The position numbers were made by a program, and so were the translations under genes. Below the pieces are notes generated by a model, which saw only the letters and a program-made list of their open reading frames with translations, was not told the origin of the DNA and ran no database searches. From Pseudomonadota bacterium (GTDB lineage Bacteria > Desulfobacterota > Binatia > Binatales > Binataceae), in NCBI GenBank assembly GCA_021325025.1, contig JAJPHZ010000038.1, positions 62,001-126,000 on the forward strand: a stretch of DNA of 64,000 nucleotides, in the 5' to 3' direction. This document shows, one piece after another, positions 7,890-18,099 of this stretch (positions are counted from its first letter, which is position 1; every line of letters begins with the position of its first letter).

Positions 7890-9641
7890 ATGAAGAGACG
7901 GATGACTCTGGGCGATTTCGTGGTCGCCTATCTGCGCAAGATTGGCGTCTCCCACGTGTTCGGCATCCCGGGCGACCTGGCGCTCAAACTGTTCTTTACC
8001 ATGGGCCGCAAGCACGGGCTTAAGATGCACACCCTCTCGCACGAACCCGGGGTCGGTTTCGCCGCCGACGGGTACGCGCGCGCTACCGGCCGCATCGGCG
8101 TCATCTGTGTGACCTACGGCGCCGGCGGCCACAACACCGTCAACCCGGTGGCGGGTTCGTTCTCGGAGCGGGTGCCGGTGCTGGTATTCTCGGGCGGCCC
8201 CGGCGAAGGCGAGCGCAAGCTGGGCACAATGATCCACCATCAGGCGCGCGACATCGAATCCCAGCAGCGCATCTTCCGCGAGGTCACCTGCGCGCTGACC
8301 GTGCTGACCGACCCGCGCACCGCCGCCGAGCGGATGCATGAAGTGGTCAAGACGGTCTGGGCCGAGCAGCGCCCCGGCTACATCGAAATCCACCGCGACA
8401 TGGTCGATTGCGAAATCGAGGTGCCGCCCGAGCTGATCGCCTGGGACGGCAGTCTTGAGTTTCCTCCCTCCGATCCGCGCAAGGTCGAGGAGGCGGCGCG
8501 CGAAACCGTGGAGATGTTCAATGCGGCAAGCAAGCCGCTGCTGATCGCCGGCATCGAGATCCATCGCTACAAACTGGCGCGTGAGCTGATCACATTGGCG
8601 GAGCGGATGGGTGTACCGGTGCTGAGCACGGTACTGGGCAAGGGCGCCTTCCCGATGGACCATCCGCAATACATGGGCGTGCAGGTGGCCGACATCAGCG
8701 CCCCGCCGATCGTGGAGCGCATGCAGCAGGCCGACCTCACCATCAACCTCGGCTGTCTGAAGACCGACATGAACTTCGGCAATCAGCCGCCCCACATCAT
8801 CCATGAACGCAGTATCTGGGCGGTCGACGGCCGCGTCGACGTCCGCTTCCACACCTACACCGACACGTCGATCCGCGATTTCGTCCACGCCCTGCTCAGG
8901 CACGACTTCAAAACCCGGCACGAACCGGTGCGCTACGCGGACAACCTCAACGGCGGTGAACCGGCCGCGGCACCGAATGCCCCGCTGCGGGTGCGCGACA
9001 TGCTGCGCGAGGTAAACGGCTTTCTGGCCGAGCATCGCAACTACGGCGTGGTCGCGGAATCGGGCGACATGCTGTTTGCAGGTCTCGACGTGCGCGTGCC
9101 CGGCGGCGGTCTGTATCTGGCCCAGGGCTTTTATGCTTCGATGGGTTTCGCGGTTCCGGCGGCACTCGGACTGCAAATCGGGGCCGGTGTGCGGCCGCTG
9201 GTACTGTGCGGCGACGGCGCCTTCCAGATGACGGGACCTGAAATCGCACACGCGCCGATGATGGGGGCCAATCCAATCGTAATCGTGGTGAATAACAGCG
9301 GATGGCAAATCTTCCGGCCCGTCGTGGAGCGCCCCGAATTGTTGGAAATCCCGCCGTGGCCGTATGCGAAGCTGGCCGAGGATTGGGGGGGCCACGGCTT
9401 TGTGGCGAGCACTTTGGCCGACTTGCGCACCGCCCTGCAAGCCGCCCACGCCAGGAAGGGTTTTTCAATAATCGAAGCCCGAGTCGCGGTCGACGATCTC
9501 TCGCCCATTACCGTCAAATACATCCAGGCCGCCGCCCGCCGCTCTCAGGCCGCCACTCCGCCCAACCATCGCCATCGCCTGTCTCCCTCTTCCCCTGCGG
9601 CCGCGGATGACAATAGCAGCGGCCACCGGGGAGATGCCTGA
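7890..9641 (+). CDS. Thiamine-pyrophosphate-dependent decarboxylase-like enzyme
   Basis: The 583-residue protein has the three-domain layout of pyruvate/indolepyruvate decarboxylases. The N-terminal PYR domain carries HEPGVGFAADGYARA, whose Glu activates the TPP ring. A central TPP-M domain follows, and then a C-terminal PP domain with the GDG...NN cofactor motif (VLCGDGAFQMTG, then VVNNSGW). It probably decarboxylates or ligates a 2-oxo acid; the substrate is not predictable. AAGAGGA lies 14-20 bases upstream of the ATG. The last ~40 residues are a low-complexity Pro/Ala/His tail. The gene converges on the acyl-CoA synthetase gene across a strong terminator. Confidence 0.88.
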   Translation: MKRRMTLGDFVVAYLRKIGVSHVFGIPGDLALKLFFTMGRKHGLKMHTLSHEPGVGFAADGYARATGRIGVICVTYGAGGHNTVNPVAGSFSERVPVLVFSGGPGEGERKLGTMIHHQARDIESQQRIFREVTCALTVLTDPRTAAERMHEVVKTVWAEQRPGYIEIHRDMVDCEIEVPPELIAWDGSLEFPPSDPRKVEEAARETVEMFNAASKPLLIAGIEIHRYKLARELITLAERMGVPVLSTVLGKGAFPMDHPQYMGVQVADISAPPIVERMQQADLTINLGCLKTDMNFGNQPPHIIHERSIWAVDGRVDVRFHTYTDTSIRDFVHALLRHDFKTRHEPVRYADNLNGGEPAAAPNAPLRVRDMLREVNGFLAEHRNYGVVAESGDMLFAGLDVRVPGGGLYLAQGFYASMGFAVPAALGLQIGAGVRPLVLCGDGAFQMTGPEIAHAPMMGANPIVIVVNNSGWQIFRPVVERPELLEIPPWPYAKLAEDWGGHGFVASTLADLRTALQAAHARKGFSIIEARVAVDDLSPITVKYIQAAARRSQAATPPNHRHRLSPSSPAAADDNSSGHRGDA

Positions 9642-9820
9642 ATCGGAGGGACAGATGCCGGTGCTGGTCGATGCCGCCTCAGGCGCTGAGCTCGGGGCTC
9701 CTTCCGCCGGCCGACGCTCGCACGTTGACTCAGGCAAATCGGCGGCGGCGCGCGATGCCTTCACTGCCGTCGGGACGGCAGCCCACAGGCAAAGGCAACC
9801 CGGGAATGAAGGAGTGACGA

Positions 9821-9855
9821 AAACGGCGGCTCCAGGAGAAGCCGCCGTTTTTATA
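9821..9855. terminator. Bidirectional intrinsic terminator
   Basis: Bases 9821-9831 (AAACGGCGGCT) pair perfectly with 9840-9850 around an 8-base loop. A run of T follows on the plus strand, and the A-rich left arm gives a T run on the minus strand. It lies between two convergent genes and should stop transcription from both. Confidence 0.9.
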
Positions 9856-9872
9856 GACAGTGCTGCAGCTTC

Positions 9873-12032
9873 TCAGTGCCGCGTCCAGTAGTCCGCGCCC
9901 AGGCTTAGGGTCTGGGCGGCGCGTTCGAAGCTTTCGAACACCAGCAAGCCGCGTTCGACGGCCATCTTGCGCGCCCGCGCCACGATGTCCTCCAGGTGCG
10001 CATGATGCATGATCAGGGAGAAGGGCTTGGTGGTGCGTTTGTTGAACTCCGCCAGCTTGTCGAGCATCGAGGCTACATCCGCTTCATGGCTGGCCCATCG
10101 CGCGGCGGCGGTTCCGGTGCCGATTTCGAGCACGATCAGGTCCAGCACCGGGTCGCGATCCAAAATATTGAGGATGCGCACCAGGTTGCCTTCCTGGGGC
10201 CCCATGATCGTGCCGGCGGCGTCGAGCGGATTGCGATAGCTGCCGCCGATGGTGTTGAAGAACGTCTTGAACTCATCGTAAGAAGCCTGCGACAGCGCTG
10301 GCACCTCCATGCCAGCACCGGCAAACGTGTCGGTGATAAACACCGACTGCCCGCCGGTCATCGCCACCAGCCCGACGCGCCGCCCCCTGATCGGCAAGCT
10401 GCGCGAGAACATCGCCAGCGCGTCAAGCAGCGCATCCCACGAACGCACCTCGACCGCGCCGCCCGCGCGCACCACCGCCTTCCACACCGCGGCGGGCGTT
10501 GCCAGCGAAGCGGTATGCGAGAACGTGGCGCGCGCACCGGCCTCGGTCACTCCGCCCTTCCAGATCACGACCGGAATACGCGCGGTGGCGCGCCTGAGCA
10601 CGTCCAGGAAACGCTGTCCGTCGCGGATGCCTTCGATGTACATCCCCACCACGCGCGTGCCCGGATCATCCGCCATCATCTCCAGGTAATCGGCGGGATT
10701 GAGCACGATCGCATTGCCGATCGAGGCGCCCTTGTTGATTTTGATTCCGCGCGCCGGCCCCTGGAACGCCATGTTCACCATGTGCGTGCCGCTTTGCGAG
10801 ATGAAGCAGACGTCGCCCGCTTCGCCGGTGGGCTGGCCGGGGAAATTGCACACGCCGGCCGCGGGATTGTACAGACCCATGCAGTTGGGGCCGACCAGCG
10901 CAATTTCTGATTCCTCCGCCATCGCCTTGAGCTGACGCTCCAGCTTGATGCCCAACTCCTCTCCGGTTTCGGAAAAGCCCGAAGTGAAGAACTGCACGCC
11001 GCGCACGCCCGTCTCCAGGCAATTCTTTAGAATCAGCGGGGCCACCTGGCGCGGCACTGCGGTGATCGCCAGGTCGATCGGCCCGGGCACCTCCGAGAGG
11101 TTGAGATAGTTGGTAATCCCCATCTGCTCGATGTTGGGGATTTCCTTGGGGTCGATTTGCACCGAATAGAGTTTGCCCTTGAAATTGGATTGCGCGCGCA
11201 GCCAGATATAGCCGCCCGCCTTTTTGTCGCCGATTACTACAATGGTGTTGGGCGACATCGCCTGCTCCAGGTTGCGCCGGCGCGCTACCGCGCGGTCGCC
11301 GTTGGCTGGATTGGCGCCGCCAGCCGGCGCATCGTTCAGGGCCACACGCGCGTCAACCGCCATCACGCCCTGCGGATAAACCATCACGGGGTTGAGGTCC
11401 ATCTCGCGGATATCGCTGCGTGCGGCGGCCAGTCGGCCCAGCTTGACCAGCAGATCGACGAATGCCTCGATATCGGCGGGCGGCGCGCCGCGCACGCCGC
11501 GCAGCAGCGCAGCGCCCTTGAGTTCCTCGACCATCTCGCGGCCGCTTTTGGCGTCGATCGGCGCCGGGCGCATCACGACGTCCTTGAGCACCTCGACCAG
11601 CACACCGCCCAGCCCCGCCACCAGCATCGAACCAAATGCCGGGTCGTAGCTGATGCCGGCCAGCATCTCGATTCCCGGCCGCGCCATCGCTTGCACGGCA
11701 ACGCCCTCAAAGCGGGCCCCCGGCGCCTTTTCGCCAAGGTTTTTCCTGATCTGCTTGAATGCGTTTTCGACCTGCGCCCCGGAAGTCAAACCGAGCACCA
11801 CACCGCCAACGTCGCTCTTATGCGTGACCTCGGCAGACAGCACCTTCAGGACAACCGGAAAGCCGATTTGTTTGGCGATCGCCGCGGCCTGCGCGGCGGA
11901 AGTCGCCTGCCGCGGCATCGTGGTCGGAATTCCGCAGGCCTCCAACAGCGCCTTGGACTCGATTTCGGAAAGAGCGGCGCGCCCCTGCGTCCGCGCCGCC
12001 TCGATGATCCGGTCGGTAGATGCAGTGTCCAT
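9873..12032 (-). CDS. ADP-forming acyl-CoA synthetase-like protein (fused alpha/beta)
   Basis: The ~719-residue protein fuses an ATP-grasp domain (about residues 15-230, FPVVLKVLSAEVTHKSDVGG and SGAQVENAF) to a CoA-binding Rossmann domain and two succinyl-CoA-ligase-like flavodoxin domains. The second half carries FISQSGTHMVN and ATFSHTASLATP, whose His matches the phosphohistidine of this superfamily. Members convert acyl-CoA + ADP + Pi to acid + CoA + ATP, or the reverse. Many NDP-forming acetyl-CoA synthetase fusions place the CoA-binding part first; here the ATP-grasp part comes first. ATG at 12032 is used because the conserved sequence begins just after it. No clear ribosome site is seen. 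Confidence 0.85.
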   Translation of the reverse strand: MDTASTDRIIEAARTQGRAALSEIESKALLEACGIPTTMPRQATSAAQAAAIAKQIGFPVVLKVLSAEVTHKSDVGGVVLGLTSGAQVENAFKQIRKNLGEKAPGARFEGVAVQAMARPGIEMLAGISYDPAFGSMLVAGLGGVLVEVLKDVVMRPAPIDAKSGREMVEELKGAALLRGVRGAPPADIEAFVDLLVKLGRLAAARSDIREMDLNPVMVYPQGVMAVDARVALNDAPAGGANPANGDRAVARRRNLEQAMSPNTIVVIGDKKAGGYIWLRAQSNFKGKLYSVQIDPKEIPNIEQMGITNYLNLSEVPGPIDLAITAVPRQVAPLILKNCLETGVRGVQFFTSGFSETGEELGIKLERQLKAMAEESEIALVGPNCMGLYNPAAGVCNFPGQPTGEAGDVCFISQSGTHMVNMAFQGPARGIKINKGASIGNAIVLNPADYLEMMADDPGTRVVGMYIEGIRDGQRFLDVLRRATARIPVVIWKGGVTEAGARATFSHTASLATPAAVWKAVVRAGGAVEVRSWDALLDALAMFSRSLPIRGRRVGLVAMTGGQSVFITDTFAGAGMEVPALSQASYDEFKTFFNTIGGSYRNPLDAAGTIMGPQEGNLVRILNILDRDPVLDLIVLEIGTGTAAARWASHEADVASMLDKLAEFNKRTTKPFSLIMHHAHLEDIVARARKMAVERGLLVFESFERAAQTLSLGADYWTRH

Positions 12033-12225
12033 GCGAGCCGATATAGCAGATTCCCACTGGTGTGACACCCTTGGTGCGGTCTGTGGAACAAAGGCGTTCG
12101 CGGGCACAAGACAGAACCGGCGCAGGAAGCTTACGTCCTACGGGAGATCCGGACCACAGCCGGGGTCCCACGCTGCCCGCCCTCATTCCTGCAGCGCCGG
12201 CGGTGCCGATTCCTTTCCGTGCCAA

Positions 12226-14055
12226 TTACAACAGCGGCAGCTTGACCCCTGCCGTGACCAGCGCCGCGATCAGGATTCCGGTCAGCGCTTCGCCTGCGAC
12301 CAGGCCTGCGGAAAAGAGCAGACCGGTGTCGGTCTCGGAGCGCTGGCGGCCGCCGATTGCGGCGCGCATCAACGCGCCCAGCGCGATGGCGACGCTCAGC
12401 CCCAGCGGCAGATACAATCCGATCGCCAGCGGCATCGGCGGCGTCCGCCATCCGCTTGCGCCCCCTTCCAATCGCACGTCGATCAGATGAAGCACCAGCG
12501 CCACGATGGCGCCGATTCCGACCATCGTCCACGGCAGGCCGCCGGCGAACACACCGCGCACCACCTGCGCCATCAGGAAGGCCTGCGGCGCGGCCAGCGC
12601 ACGCGCTGGTGCATGCGGCATCCCGGCGATACCGTAGCTCGCGATCAGCACCTTCAAAATCGGCGCCACGACCAGCGCCGAGACCAGCGCACCAATCAGG
12701 ACGCCGTATTCCAGCGCGCGCGGCGTAGCGCCGAGATGGAATCCGGTGGCGAGGTCATGCAGCGAATCGCCCGCCATCGCGGCAGCCACGCATACCACCG
12801 CACCGGCGAGGATTGCGATTCGCGGACCGAGCACGGCGCCGGCGCCCAGCGCTTTGAGCAGCAGCGCGATCGCCAGCAGCACAATCAGCGTCACGCCTGA
12901 AACCGGATTGTTGGACGCGCCCACCAGTCCGGTGAGATAGCCCGCCACAGCGGTGGCGAAAAACGCGATCGCCGCCAACGACCCGGCCAGCACCAGCGCC
13001 ATCGCCCAACTCCCCGACACGCGGCCGTAGAGCGCGAACATCAGCAGCACGCACAGCGCGACCGCGATTGCGACCTGCGCCGTCGGAATATCGGTTTCTT
13101 CGCGCGCGCGCGCCTCATCGGCGATCAGCTCGGCGCGCCGCACGTCGCCCAGCGCCCTGATAATCGGACGGCGCATCCGCCATAGCGTCGTCAGCCCGCC
13201 GGTCAGCATCGCCCCGACGCCCAGGAACCTGACTTGCGTGCGCCACAACTGTGCTGCGGCGCTCGCCGCCGGCTCATGACGCAGCTCCGGATACATCAGG
13301 CTGAGAATCGGGACCGCGACCAGCCATGCAATTGCGCCGCCCGCCAGCACCATCGCGGCAATCTGAATGCCGACGATATAGCCGATCCCCGCCAGCGCGG
13401 CGGACAGGTCGAGCGAACCTGCCCATGTCATCCCAACCAGCCATCGCGCGCCGCCGATCGCGTCGGGAAGCAATCCGCCTACTCCCTGAGCGAGCTTGAT
13501 GACCGCGGCGATTGCGCCGCCCGTCAGCAGCGGCCGCGCCGCCGTGCGCCCCGCGGTGCCGCTGCGGATGACCTCGGCACAGGCCTTTCCTTCGGGATAA
13601 GGCAGACGCTCCTCCACTATGTAGGCACGCCGTAACATGATGATCAGCAGGCTGCCAAGTGTGCTGCCGACCGCGCACAGCAGCGTCACGTCGCGGTAGG
13701 AAAGGTCGCCGCTGCGGCCGAGGATGACCAGCGCAGGGAAAGTAAAAATCGCGCCGGCGGCGACCGCTTCGCCCGCCGATGCGATCGTCTGCACCACGTT
13801 GTTTTCCAGTTGGGTGGCACCGCCCAGGATGCGCAGGACGCCCATCGAGATGACCGCGGCGGGGATGCTGGCCGACACCGTCATCCCGGCGTACAGGCCC
13901 AGGTATGCGTTCGCCGCACCCAAAATCACCGCCAGCAGCAGACCCAGCACGAGTCCGCGGATGGTGAACTCGCGCGGCGCGCAACTCGACGCCTGGCTTG
14001 CTGATGATGGGGCGAGTGATCGCGGCCGCAGCCGCGGATTATCGGGCGGCGGCAA
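12226..14055 (-). CDS. OPT-family oligopeptide/metal-chelate transporter
   Basis: A very hydrophobic protein of ~609 residues with around 14 membrane segments. The N-terminal signature of OPT transporters is clear: REFTIRGLVLG, AANAYLGLYAGMTVSASIP, then NNVVQTIASAGEAVAAGAIF. Bacterial members import peptides or metal-chelate-like substrates by proton symport. It is the last gene of the his/mur operon. The start is uncertain: no ATG lies close to the conserved region. TTG at 14055, overlapping the hisA stop by 17 bases, is my choice; an ATG at 14154 would overlap hisA by about 115 bases. Confidence 0.85.
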   Translation of the reverse strand: MPPPDNPRLRPRSLAPSSASQASSCAPREFTIRGLVLGLLLAVILGAANAYLGLYAGMTVSASIPAAVISMGVLRILGGATQLENNVVQTIASAGEAVAAGAIFTFPALVILGRSGDLSYRDVTLLCAVGSTLGSLLIIMLRRAYIVEERLPYPEGKACAEVIRSGTAGRTAARPLLTGGAIAAVIKLAQGVGGLLPDAIGGARWLVGMTWAGSLDLSAALAGIGYIVGIQIAAMVLAGGAIAWLVAVPILSLMYPELRHEPAASAAAQLWRTQVRFLGVGAMLTGGLTTLWRMRRPIIRALGDVRRAELIADEARAREETDIPTAQVAIAVALCVLLMFALYGRVSGSWAMALVLAGSLAAIAFFATAVAGYLTGLVGASNNPVSGVTLIVLLAIALLLKALGAGAVLGPRIAILAGAVVCVAAAMAGDSLHDLATGFHLGATPRALEYGVLIGALVSALVVAPILKVLIASYGIAGMPHAPARALAAPQAFLMAQVVRGVFAGGLPWTMVGIGAIVALVLHLIDVRLEGGASGWRTPPMPLAIGLYLPLGLSVAIALGALMRAAIGGRQRSETDTGLLFSAGLVAGEALTGILIAALVTAGVKLPLL

Positions 14056-14821
14056 GGCCTTCGGCCAGTGTGAACCGGCCCTCGTACAGGGCGCGGCCGG
14101 TAATCGCGCCGACCACCCCCTCACTGAATCGCGCGCGCAGACGCCGGACGTCATCGAGCGTGGCGATGCCGCCCGAGGCGATAATCGGTACGCCGCACGC
14201 CCGCGCCATCCGCGCGTACTTGTCGCAATCGACTCCGGCCGTGGTGCCGTCGCGCGCGATATCGGTGTAGATGATCACTGCCACGCCGGCGCGCTTGAAG
14301 AGCGCAGCGGCTTCCTCAATCCCAAGCGGACTGGTCTCGACCCATCCCTTGATCGCCAGCCGCCCACCGCGCACGTCGAGCGATCCGAACACGCGCCCGG
14401 GAAACAGGCGGCACAGCTCAAACAGCAACGGCTGATCTAAAAACGCCACCGACCCAAGCGCGATCCGATCCGCGCCGGCGTCGAAGACCTCGCGCGCCGC
14501 GCCGACCGTGCGCAAGCCGCCGCTGACGTCGAGCGCGCATCGCGTGGCCGCCCGGATTGCGCGCACGGCGTCCAGATTGCGCGGCGCCCCGGCGACCGCG
14601 CCGTCAAGGTCCACGACATGGATTATCCGCGCACCGGCCTGCTCGAATCCGCGCGCCACCGCCGCCGGGTCGTCGCCATAAACCGTGGCCTGATTCATGT
14701 CGCCCTGCAGCAGGCGCACCACCCTGCCCGCTTTCAGGTCGATTGCCGGAATTAACTCGAAGCGATCGAAGAGCGCGGCGCCGCCCGACGCGGGCCGTAT
14801 GCGCGAAGCCGTGTTGCTCAG
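14039..14821 (-). CDS. hisA: HisA, ProFAR isomerase, with probable CTG start
   Basis: This (beta/alpha)8 enzyme isomerises ProFAR to PRFAR in histidine synthesis. The N-terminal strand ELIPAIDLKAGRVVRLLQGD contains the first catalytic Asp, and YTDIARDGT contains the second. No ATG, GTG or TTG lies between the hisB stop and this strand; a GTG at 14722 would delete the catalytic Asp. A CTG at 14819-14821 overlaps the hisB stop as CTGA and is preceded by AAGGGG with an 8-base spacing. It gives a 260-residue protein beginning MSNTASR with a ~20-residue extension. I therefore take CTG as the start. The enzyme belongs to the rpmE-to-OPT operon. Confidence 0.85.
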   Translation of the reverse strand: MSNTASRIRPASGGAALFDRFELIPAIDLKAGRVVRLLQGDMNQATVYGDDPAAVARGFEQAGARIIHVVDLDGAVAGAPRNLDAVRAIRAATRCALDVSGGLRTVGAAREVFDAGADRIALGSVAFLDQPLLFELCRLFPGRVFGSLDVRGGRLAIKGWVETSPLGIEEAAALFKRAGVAVIIYTDIARDGTTAGVDCDKYARMARACGVPIIASGGIATLDDVRRLRARFSEGVVGAITGRALYEGRFTLAEGLAAAR

Positions 14822-15489
14822 GACAGCGTCCCCTTGGTGGACAGCACACCGTGCACGCGCGGCTCGACGGCGGTCGCCTGGTCCATCGCCTTGGCCAGCG
14901 ATTTAAAGATCGTCTCGATCATGTGATGGGGATTGCGGCCGCTGTGCATGATGACGTGCAGATTCATCCGCGCCTCATCGCTCAACGCCTTGAGAAAGTC
15001 TTGCACCAGTTCGGTCTGAAACCGGCCCACTCGCTCCTGCTTGATTTTGACGTTGTAGGCAAGGAAGGAGCGGCCGCTTAAATCGACCACCGACGTACAC
15101 AACGCCTCATCCAGGGGCACCGTCGCGCTGCCGAAGCGCCGGATGCCGGTGCGATCGCCCAGCGCCTGGCTGAAGGCGCGGCCCAGTACGATGCCGACGT
15201 CCTCGACGGTGTGATGGTCGTCGATTTCGACGTCGCCGCGGGCATCGACCTTGAGGTCGAAAAACCCATGGCGGGCGAAGCTGTCCAGCATATGGTCGAG
15301 AAACGGCACGCCGGTGGCAATCTGGGCGCGTCCGCTGCCGTCCAGCGCCAGCTCGACCCTGATCTGGGTTTCGCGCGTCTTGCGCTCCAGTGCGGCGCTG
15401 CGCCCGGAACCGTCCGCATCGGTGCGCATCACCTTTGTGCCCACCAGCTTGCTACGCGCGCCGCTGTTGCCGCTCGTCTTACCGCCCAT
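14818..15489 (-). CDS. hisB: HisB, imidazoleglycerol-phosphate dehydratase
   Basis: The monofunctional dehydratase (~223 residues) converts imidazoleglycerol phosphate to imidazoleacetol phosphate. Metal-binding motifs are intact: VPFLDHMLDSFARHG, EIDDHHTVED, then LHVIMHSGRNPHHMIE. The ATG at 15489 overlaps the hisD stop by 11 bases and has GGAGG nine bases upstream, which settles the start. The ~35-residue N-terminal stretch before the conserved core is Gly/Ser-rich and probably disordered. Its stop is shared with the proposed CTG start of hisA. Confidence 0.95.
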   Translation of the reverse strand: MGGKTSGNSGARSKLVGTKVMRTDADGSGRSAALERKTRETQIRVELALDGSGRAQIATGVPFLDHMLDSFARHGFFDLKVDARGDVEIDDHHTVEDVGIVLGRAFSQALGDRTGIRRFGSATVPLDEALCTSVVDLSGRSFLAYNVKIKQERVGRFQTELVQDFLKALSDEARMNLHVIMHSGRNPHHMIETIFKSLAKAMDQATAVEPRVHGVLSTKGTLS

Positions 15490-16816
15490 TGCGCCGATTC
15501 CTCCGCCTGAGCGCCGGATGATCGTTAAGGCGCCGTTCGATCGCACGTGCGTGCCCCTCGAAGCCTTCCATCCGCGCCAGTTGCGCGACCACCGGGCCCA
15601 AACTCGCCACCGCGGCCGGCGTCGCCTGAATTATACTGGTTCGTCTGACGAAATCGTACGCTCCCAGCGGCGAGGCGAAGCGCGCCGTGCCGCCGGTGGG
15701 CAGGATATGATTGGGCCCCGCCAGGTAGTCGCCCAGCGGAGCGGGACTCAGCGCACCCACAAAAATCGCGCCTGCCACCCGCACCGATTTCAGCAACTGT
15801 TCGGGCTTGCGCACCTCGATCTCGAGATGCTCGGGCGCGATTTGATTGGCCAGTTCGCACGCCTCGGCGAGGCTTTTGACCAGCACCACCGCGCCGCGCC
15901 GCTCCAGCACCGTCTTGACCGCTTCGGCGCGCGGCAGGTCGAGCAGTGCGTTCTCCAGCGCCTGCGCCACGTTCATCGCGATGGTGCGCGAAGTGGTCAG
16001 CACGATAGCCGACTCCCCGCCCGAGCCGTGCTCGGCCTGCGCGATCAGGTCGGCCGCGACCCAGGCGGGCTGGGCGCTGTCGTCGGCGATAATCAGCACC
16101 TCGCTGGGCCCGGCGGTCTTGTCGATATCGACCACGCCATACACCATGCGCTTGGCGGTCTGTACGTAGGCGTTGCCCGGTCCCACGATTTTGTCCACCG
16201 CGCGAATCGTTGGCGTGCCGTAAGCCAGTGCCGCAATCGCCTGCGCGCCGCCCACGCGGTAGACCTCGTCGATTCCAGCAATCGCGGCCGCCGCCAGCAC
16301 CACCTTGGGATGCACGTCGTCGGCGGTGGGACACGTCATCACGATTTCCTTCACACCTGCAACGCGGGCGGGAATGGCGTTCATCAGCACCGTGGACGGA
16401 TAAGCAGCGGCGCCGCCCGGCACATAGATTCCCACGCGCGCCAGCGGCTGCACCAACTGCCCCAATTTCATCCCGAACCGGTCCTTGTAGCTGAAGGACT
16501 TCTCCACCGTGCGGCGATGGAACTGGCGGATGCGCGCGGCGGCCATCTCCAGCGCCTTGCGCTCATCGCGCGCCAGCGTCTCGAGCGCGTGCGCGATTTC
16601 TTTGGGACTCACCCGCAGCGACGATTTGTCGAGCGTCGCATGATCGTAGCGCTCGGTCAGCTCGATCAATGCCTGGTCGCCGCGCTCGCGCACCGCTTCG
16701 ATTATCGACGCCACCGCCCCTTCCACGCCGTCGCCCAGGACGCTGCGGTGGGCCAGCAGGTCGGCCAGCCATTGCTTGAAGGCGGGGGTGTTGGACGAAA
16801 AGATCGGCAGGCTCAT
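15479..16816 (-). CDS. hisD: HisD, histidinol dehydrogenase
   Basis: The 445-residue zinc enzyme oxidises L-histidinol to L-histidine in two NAD-dependent steps. Typical sequences are [22 protein letters not shown], split here by normal family substitutions, then [30 protein letters not shown] (Zn/substrate) and APEHLEI. It starts four bases inside the end of murA (ATGA arrangement) with GGGGAG just upstream, indicating translational coupling. Confidence 0.95.
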   Translation of the reverse strand: MSLPIFSSNTPAFKQWLADLLAHRSVLGDGVEGAVASIIEAVRERGDQALIELTERYDHATLDKSSLRVSPKEIAHALETLARDERKALEMAAARIRQFHRRTVEKSFSYKDRFGMKLGQLVQPLARVGIYVPGGAAAYPSTVLMNAIPARVAGVKEIVMTCPTADDVHPKVVLAAAAIAGIDEVYRVGGAQAIAALAYGTPTIRAVDKIVGPGNAYVQTAKRMVYGVVDIDKTAGPSEVLIIADDSAQPAWVAADLIAQAEHGSGGESAIVLTTSRTIAMNVAQALENALLDLPRAEAVKTVLERRGAVVLVKSLAEACELANQIAPEHLEIEVRKPEQLLKSVRVAGAIFVGALSPAPLGDYLAGPNHILPTGGTARFASPLGAYDFVRRTSIIQATPAAVASLGPVVAQLARMEGFEGHARAIERRLNDHPALRRRNRRNGR

Positions 16817-18081
16817 GATGCTCCCCGGTCGGGCACGCGCTCGATGCGCGCGCCCAACGACCTGAGCTTACTGTCAAGTCCCTCGTAACCGCGGTCAAGA
16901 TGGTACACGCGTTGGACCTCGGTGGTATTTTCCGCGGCCAGTCCGGCCAGCACCAGGCTGCTGCTGGCGCGCAGGTCGGTTGCCATCACCGGCGCTCCGC
17001 ACAGCCGGGGCACGCCGCGTACCACCGCGGTGGGCCCCTTCATCGCGATATCGGCGCCCATGCGCAGCAGCTCCAGGGCGTGCATGAAGCGGTTTTCGAA
17101 AATGGTTTCGGTGATTACCGAGGTGCCCTCGGCGTTGGCCAGCAGCGCCATCATCTGGGCCTGCAAATCAGTGGGAAACCCGGGATACGGCAAGGTACGC
17201 AGCTCAACCGCACGCACCGCGCCCGTGCGCCTGACCCTCAGGCCGTCGCCCTCGGGCGTGACCTCGACGCCGCTCTCCTGCAGCTTGGCCACCGCCGCTT
17301 TGAGCTCCTCCGCATTGGCTCCGCGAACCAGCACGTCGCCGCCAGTGATCGCCGCCGCCACCATCAGGGTGCCGGCCTCGATACGGTCGTTGATGATCGT
17401 ATGGTCGGCGCCGTGCAAGCGCTCAACTCCTTCGATTTCAATCACATGATTGCCCGCACCGCTGATTTTGGCGCCCATCGCGTTGAGCATCCGCGCCAGG
17501 TCCTGGACCTCGGGCTCGCGCGCCGCGTTTTCCAACGCGGTGCGCCCGCGCGCCAGCGTTGCCGCCATGATGATATTCTCGGTGGCGCCCACCGACGGCG
17601 TATCCAGCCACACGCGCGCGCCGGCTAACCGCTCGGCATGTGCCTCGACGTAGCCGTGGCGCAGTTGGACGCGCGCGCCCAACGCGCGAATACCGCGGAT
17701 ATGCAGGTTGACCGGCCGCGCCCCGATCGCGCATCCGCCGGGGGTCGAGACGCGCGCCCGCCCGGTGCGCGCCAGCAGCGGCCCCAGCACGAAGAACGAC
17801 GCGCGCATCGTCTTGACCAGCTCGTAGGGCGCTTCGTGCGATTGGATACGAGCCGCGCACAACTCCAGGGTGTGGTCGCCGAGCCATCGGCTGTGGACAC
17901 CCAAATGGCCCAGCAGCGTCAGGGCGGTGGCGATATCGCGCAGGCGCGGCACGTTGCGAATGATAACCGGTTCCGCGGTCAGCACCGACGCCATCATGAT
18001 GGGCAGTGCGGCATTTTTGCTGCCGCTGACCGCCACCGCGCCGCTCAGCGGCACCCCGCCCTCAATAACGATTTTGTCCAT
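16813..18081 (-). CDS. murA: MurA, UDP-GlcNAc enolpyruvyl transferase
   Basis: The 422-residue cytoplasmic enzyme performs the first committed step of peptidoglycan synthesis. SGSKNAALP holds the Lys-Asn pair, and [14 protein letters not shown] holds the PEP-reactive cysteine that fosfomycin attacks. The Cys (not Asp) predicts fosfomycin sensitivity at the target level. The position after prmC and before hisD follows a common deltaproteobacterial order in which hisG often sits between them; hisG is not here. Confidence 0.96.
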   Translation of the reverse strand: MDKIVIEGGVPLSGAVAVSGSKNAALPIMMASVLTAEPVIIRNVPRLRDIATALTLLGHLGVHSRWLGDHTLELCAARIQSHEAPYELVKTMRASFFVLGPLLARTGRARVSTPGGCAIGARPVNLHIRGIRALGARVQLRHGYVEAHAERLAGARVWLDTPSVGATENIIMAATLARGRTALENAAREPEVQDLARMLNAMGAKISGAGNHVIEIEGVERLHGADHTIINDRIEAGTLMVAAAITGGDVLVRGANAEELKAAVAKLQESGVEVTPEGDGLRVRRTGAVRAVELRTLPYPGFPTDLQAQMMALLANAEGTSVITETIFENRFMHALELLRMGADIAMKGPTAVVRGVPRLCGAPVMATDLRASSSLVLAGLAAENTTEVQRVYHLDRGYEGLDSKLRSLGARIERVPDRGAS

Positions 18082-18099
18082 CTTCAGCGCCCGGTAAAT

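Noticed and set aside
7827-9449. 540-codon minus-strand frame opposite the TPP enzyme
   Set aside because: The plus-strand frame has all TPP motifs; the antisense frame is a by-product of high GC3.
9607-9891. Small plus-strand open frame after the TPP enzyme
   Set aside because: It overlaps the end of the TPP gene and reads through the terminator hairpin; no ribosome site or recognisable sequence.
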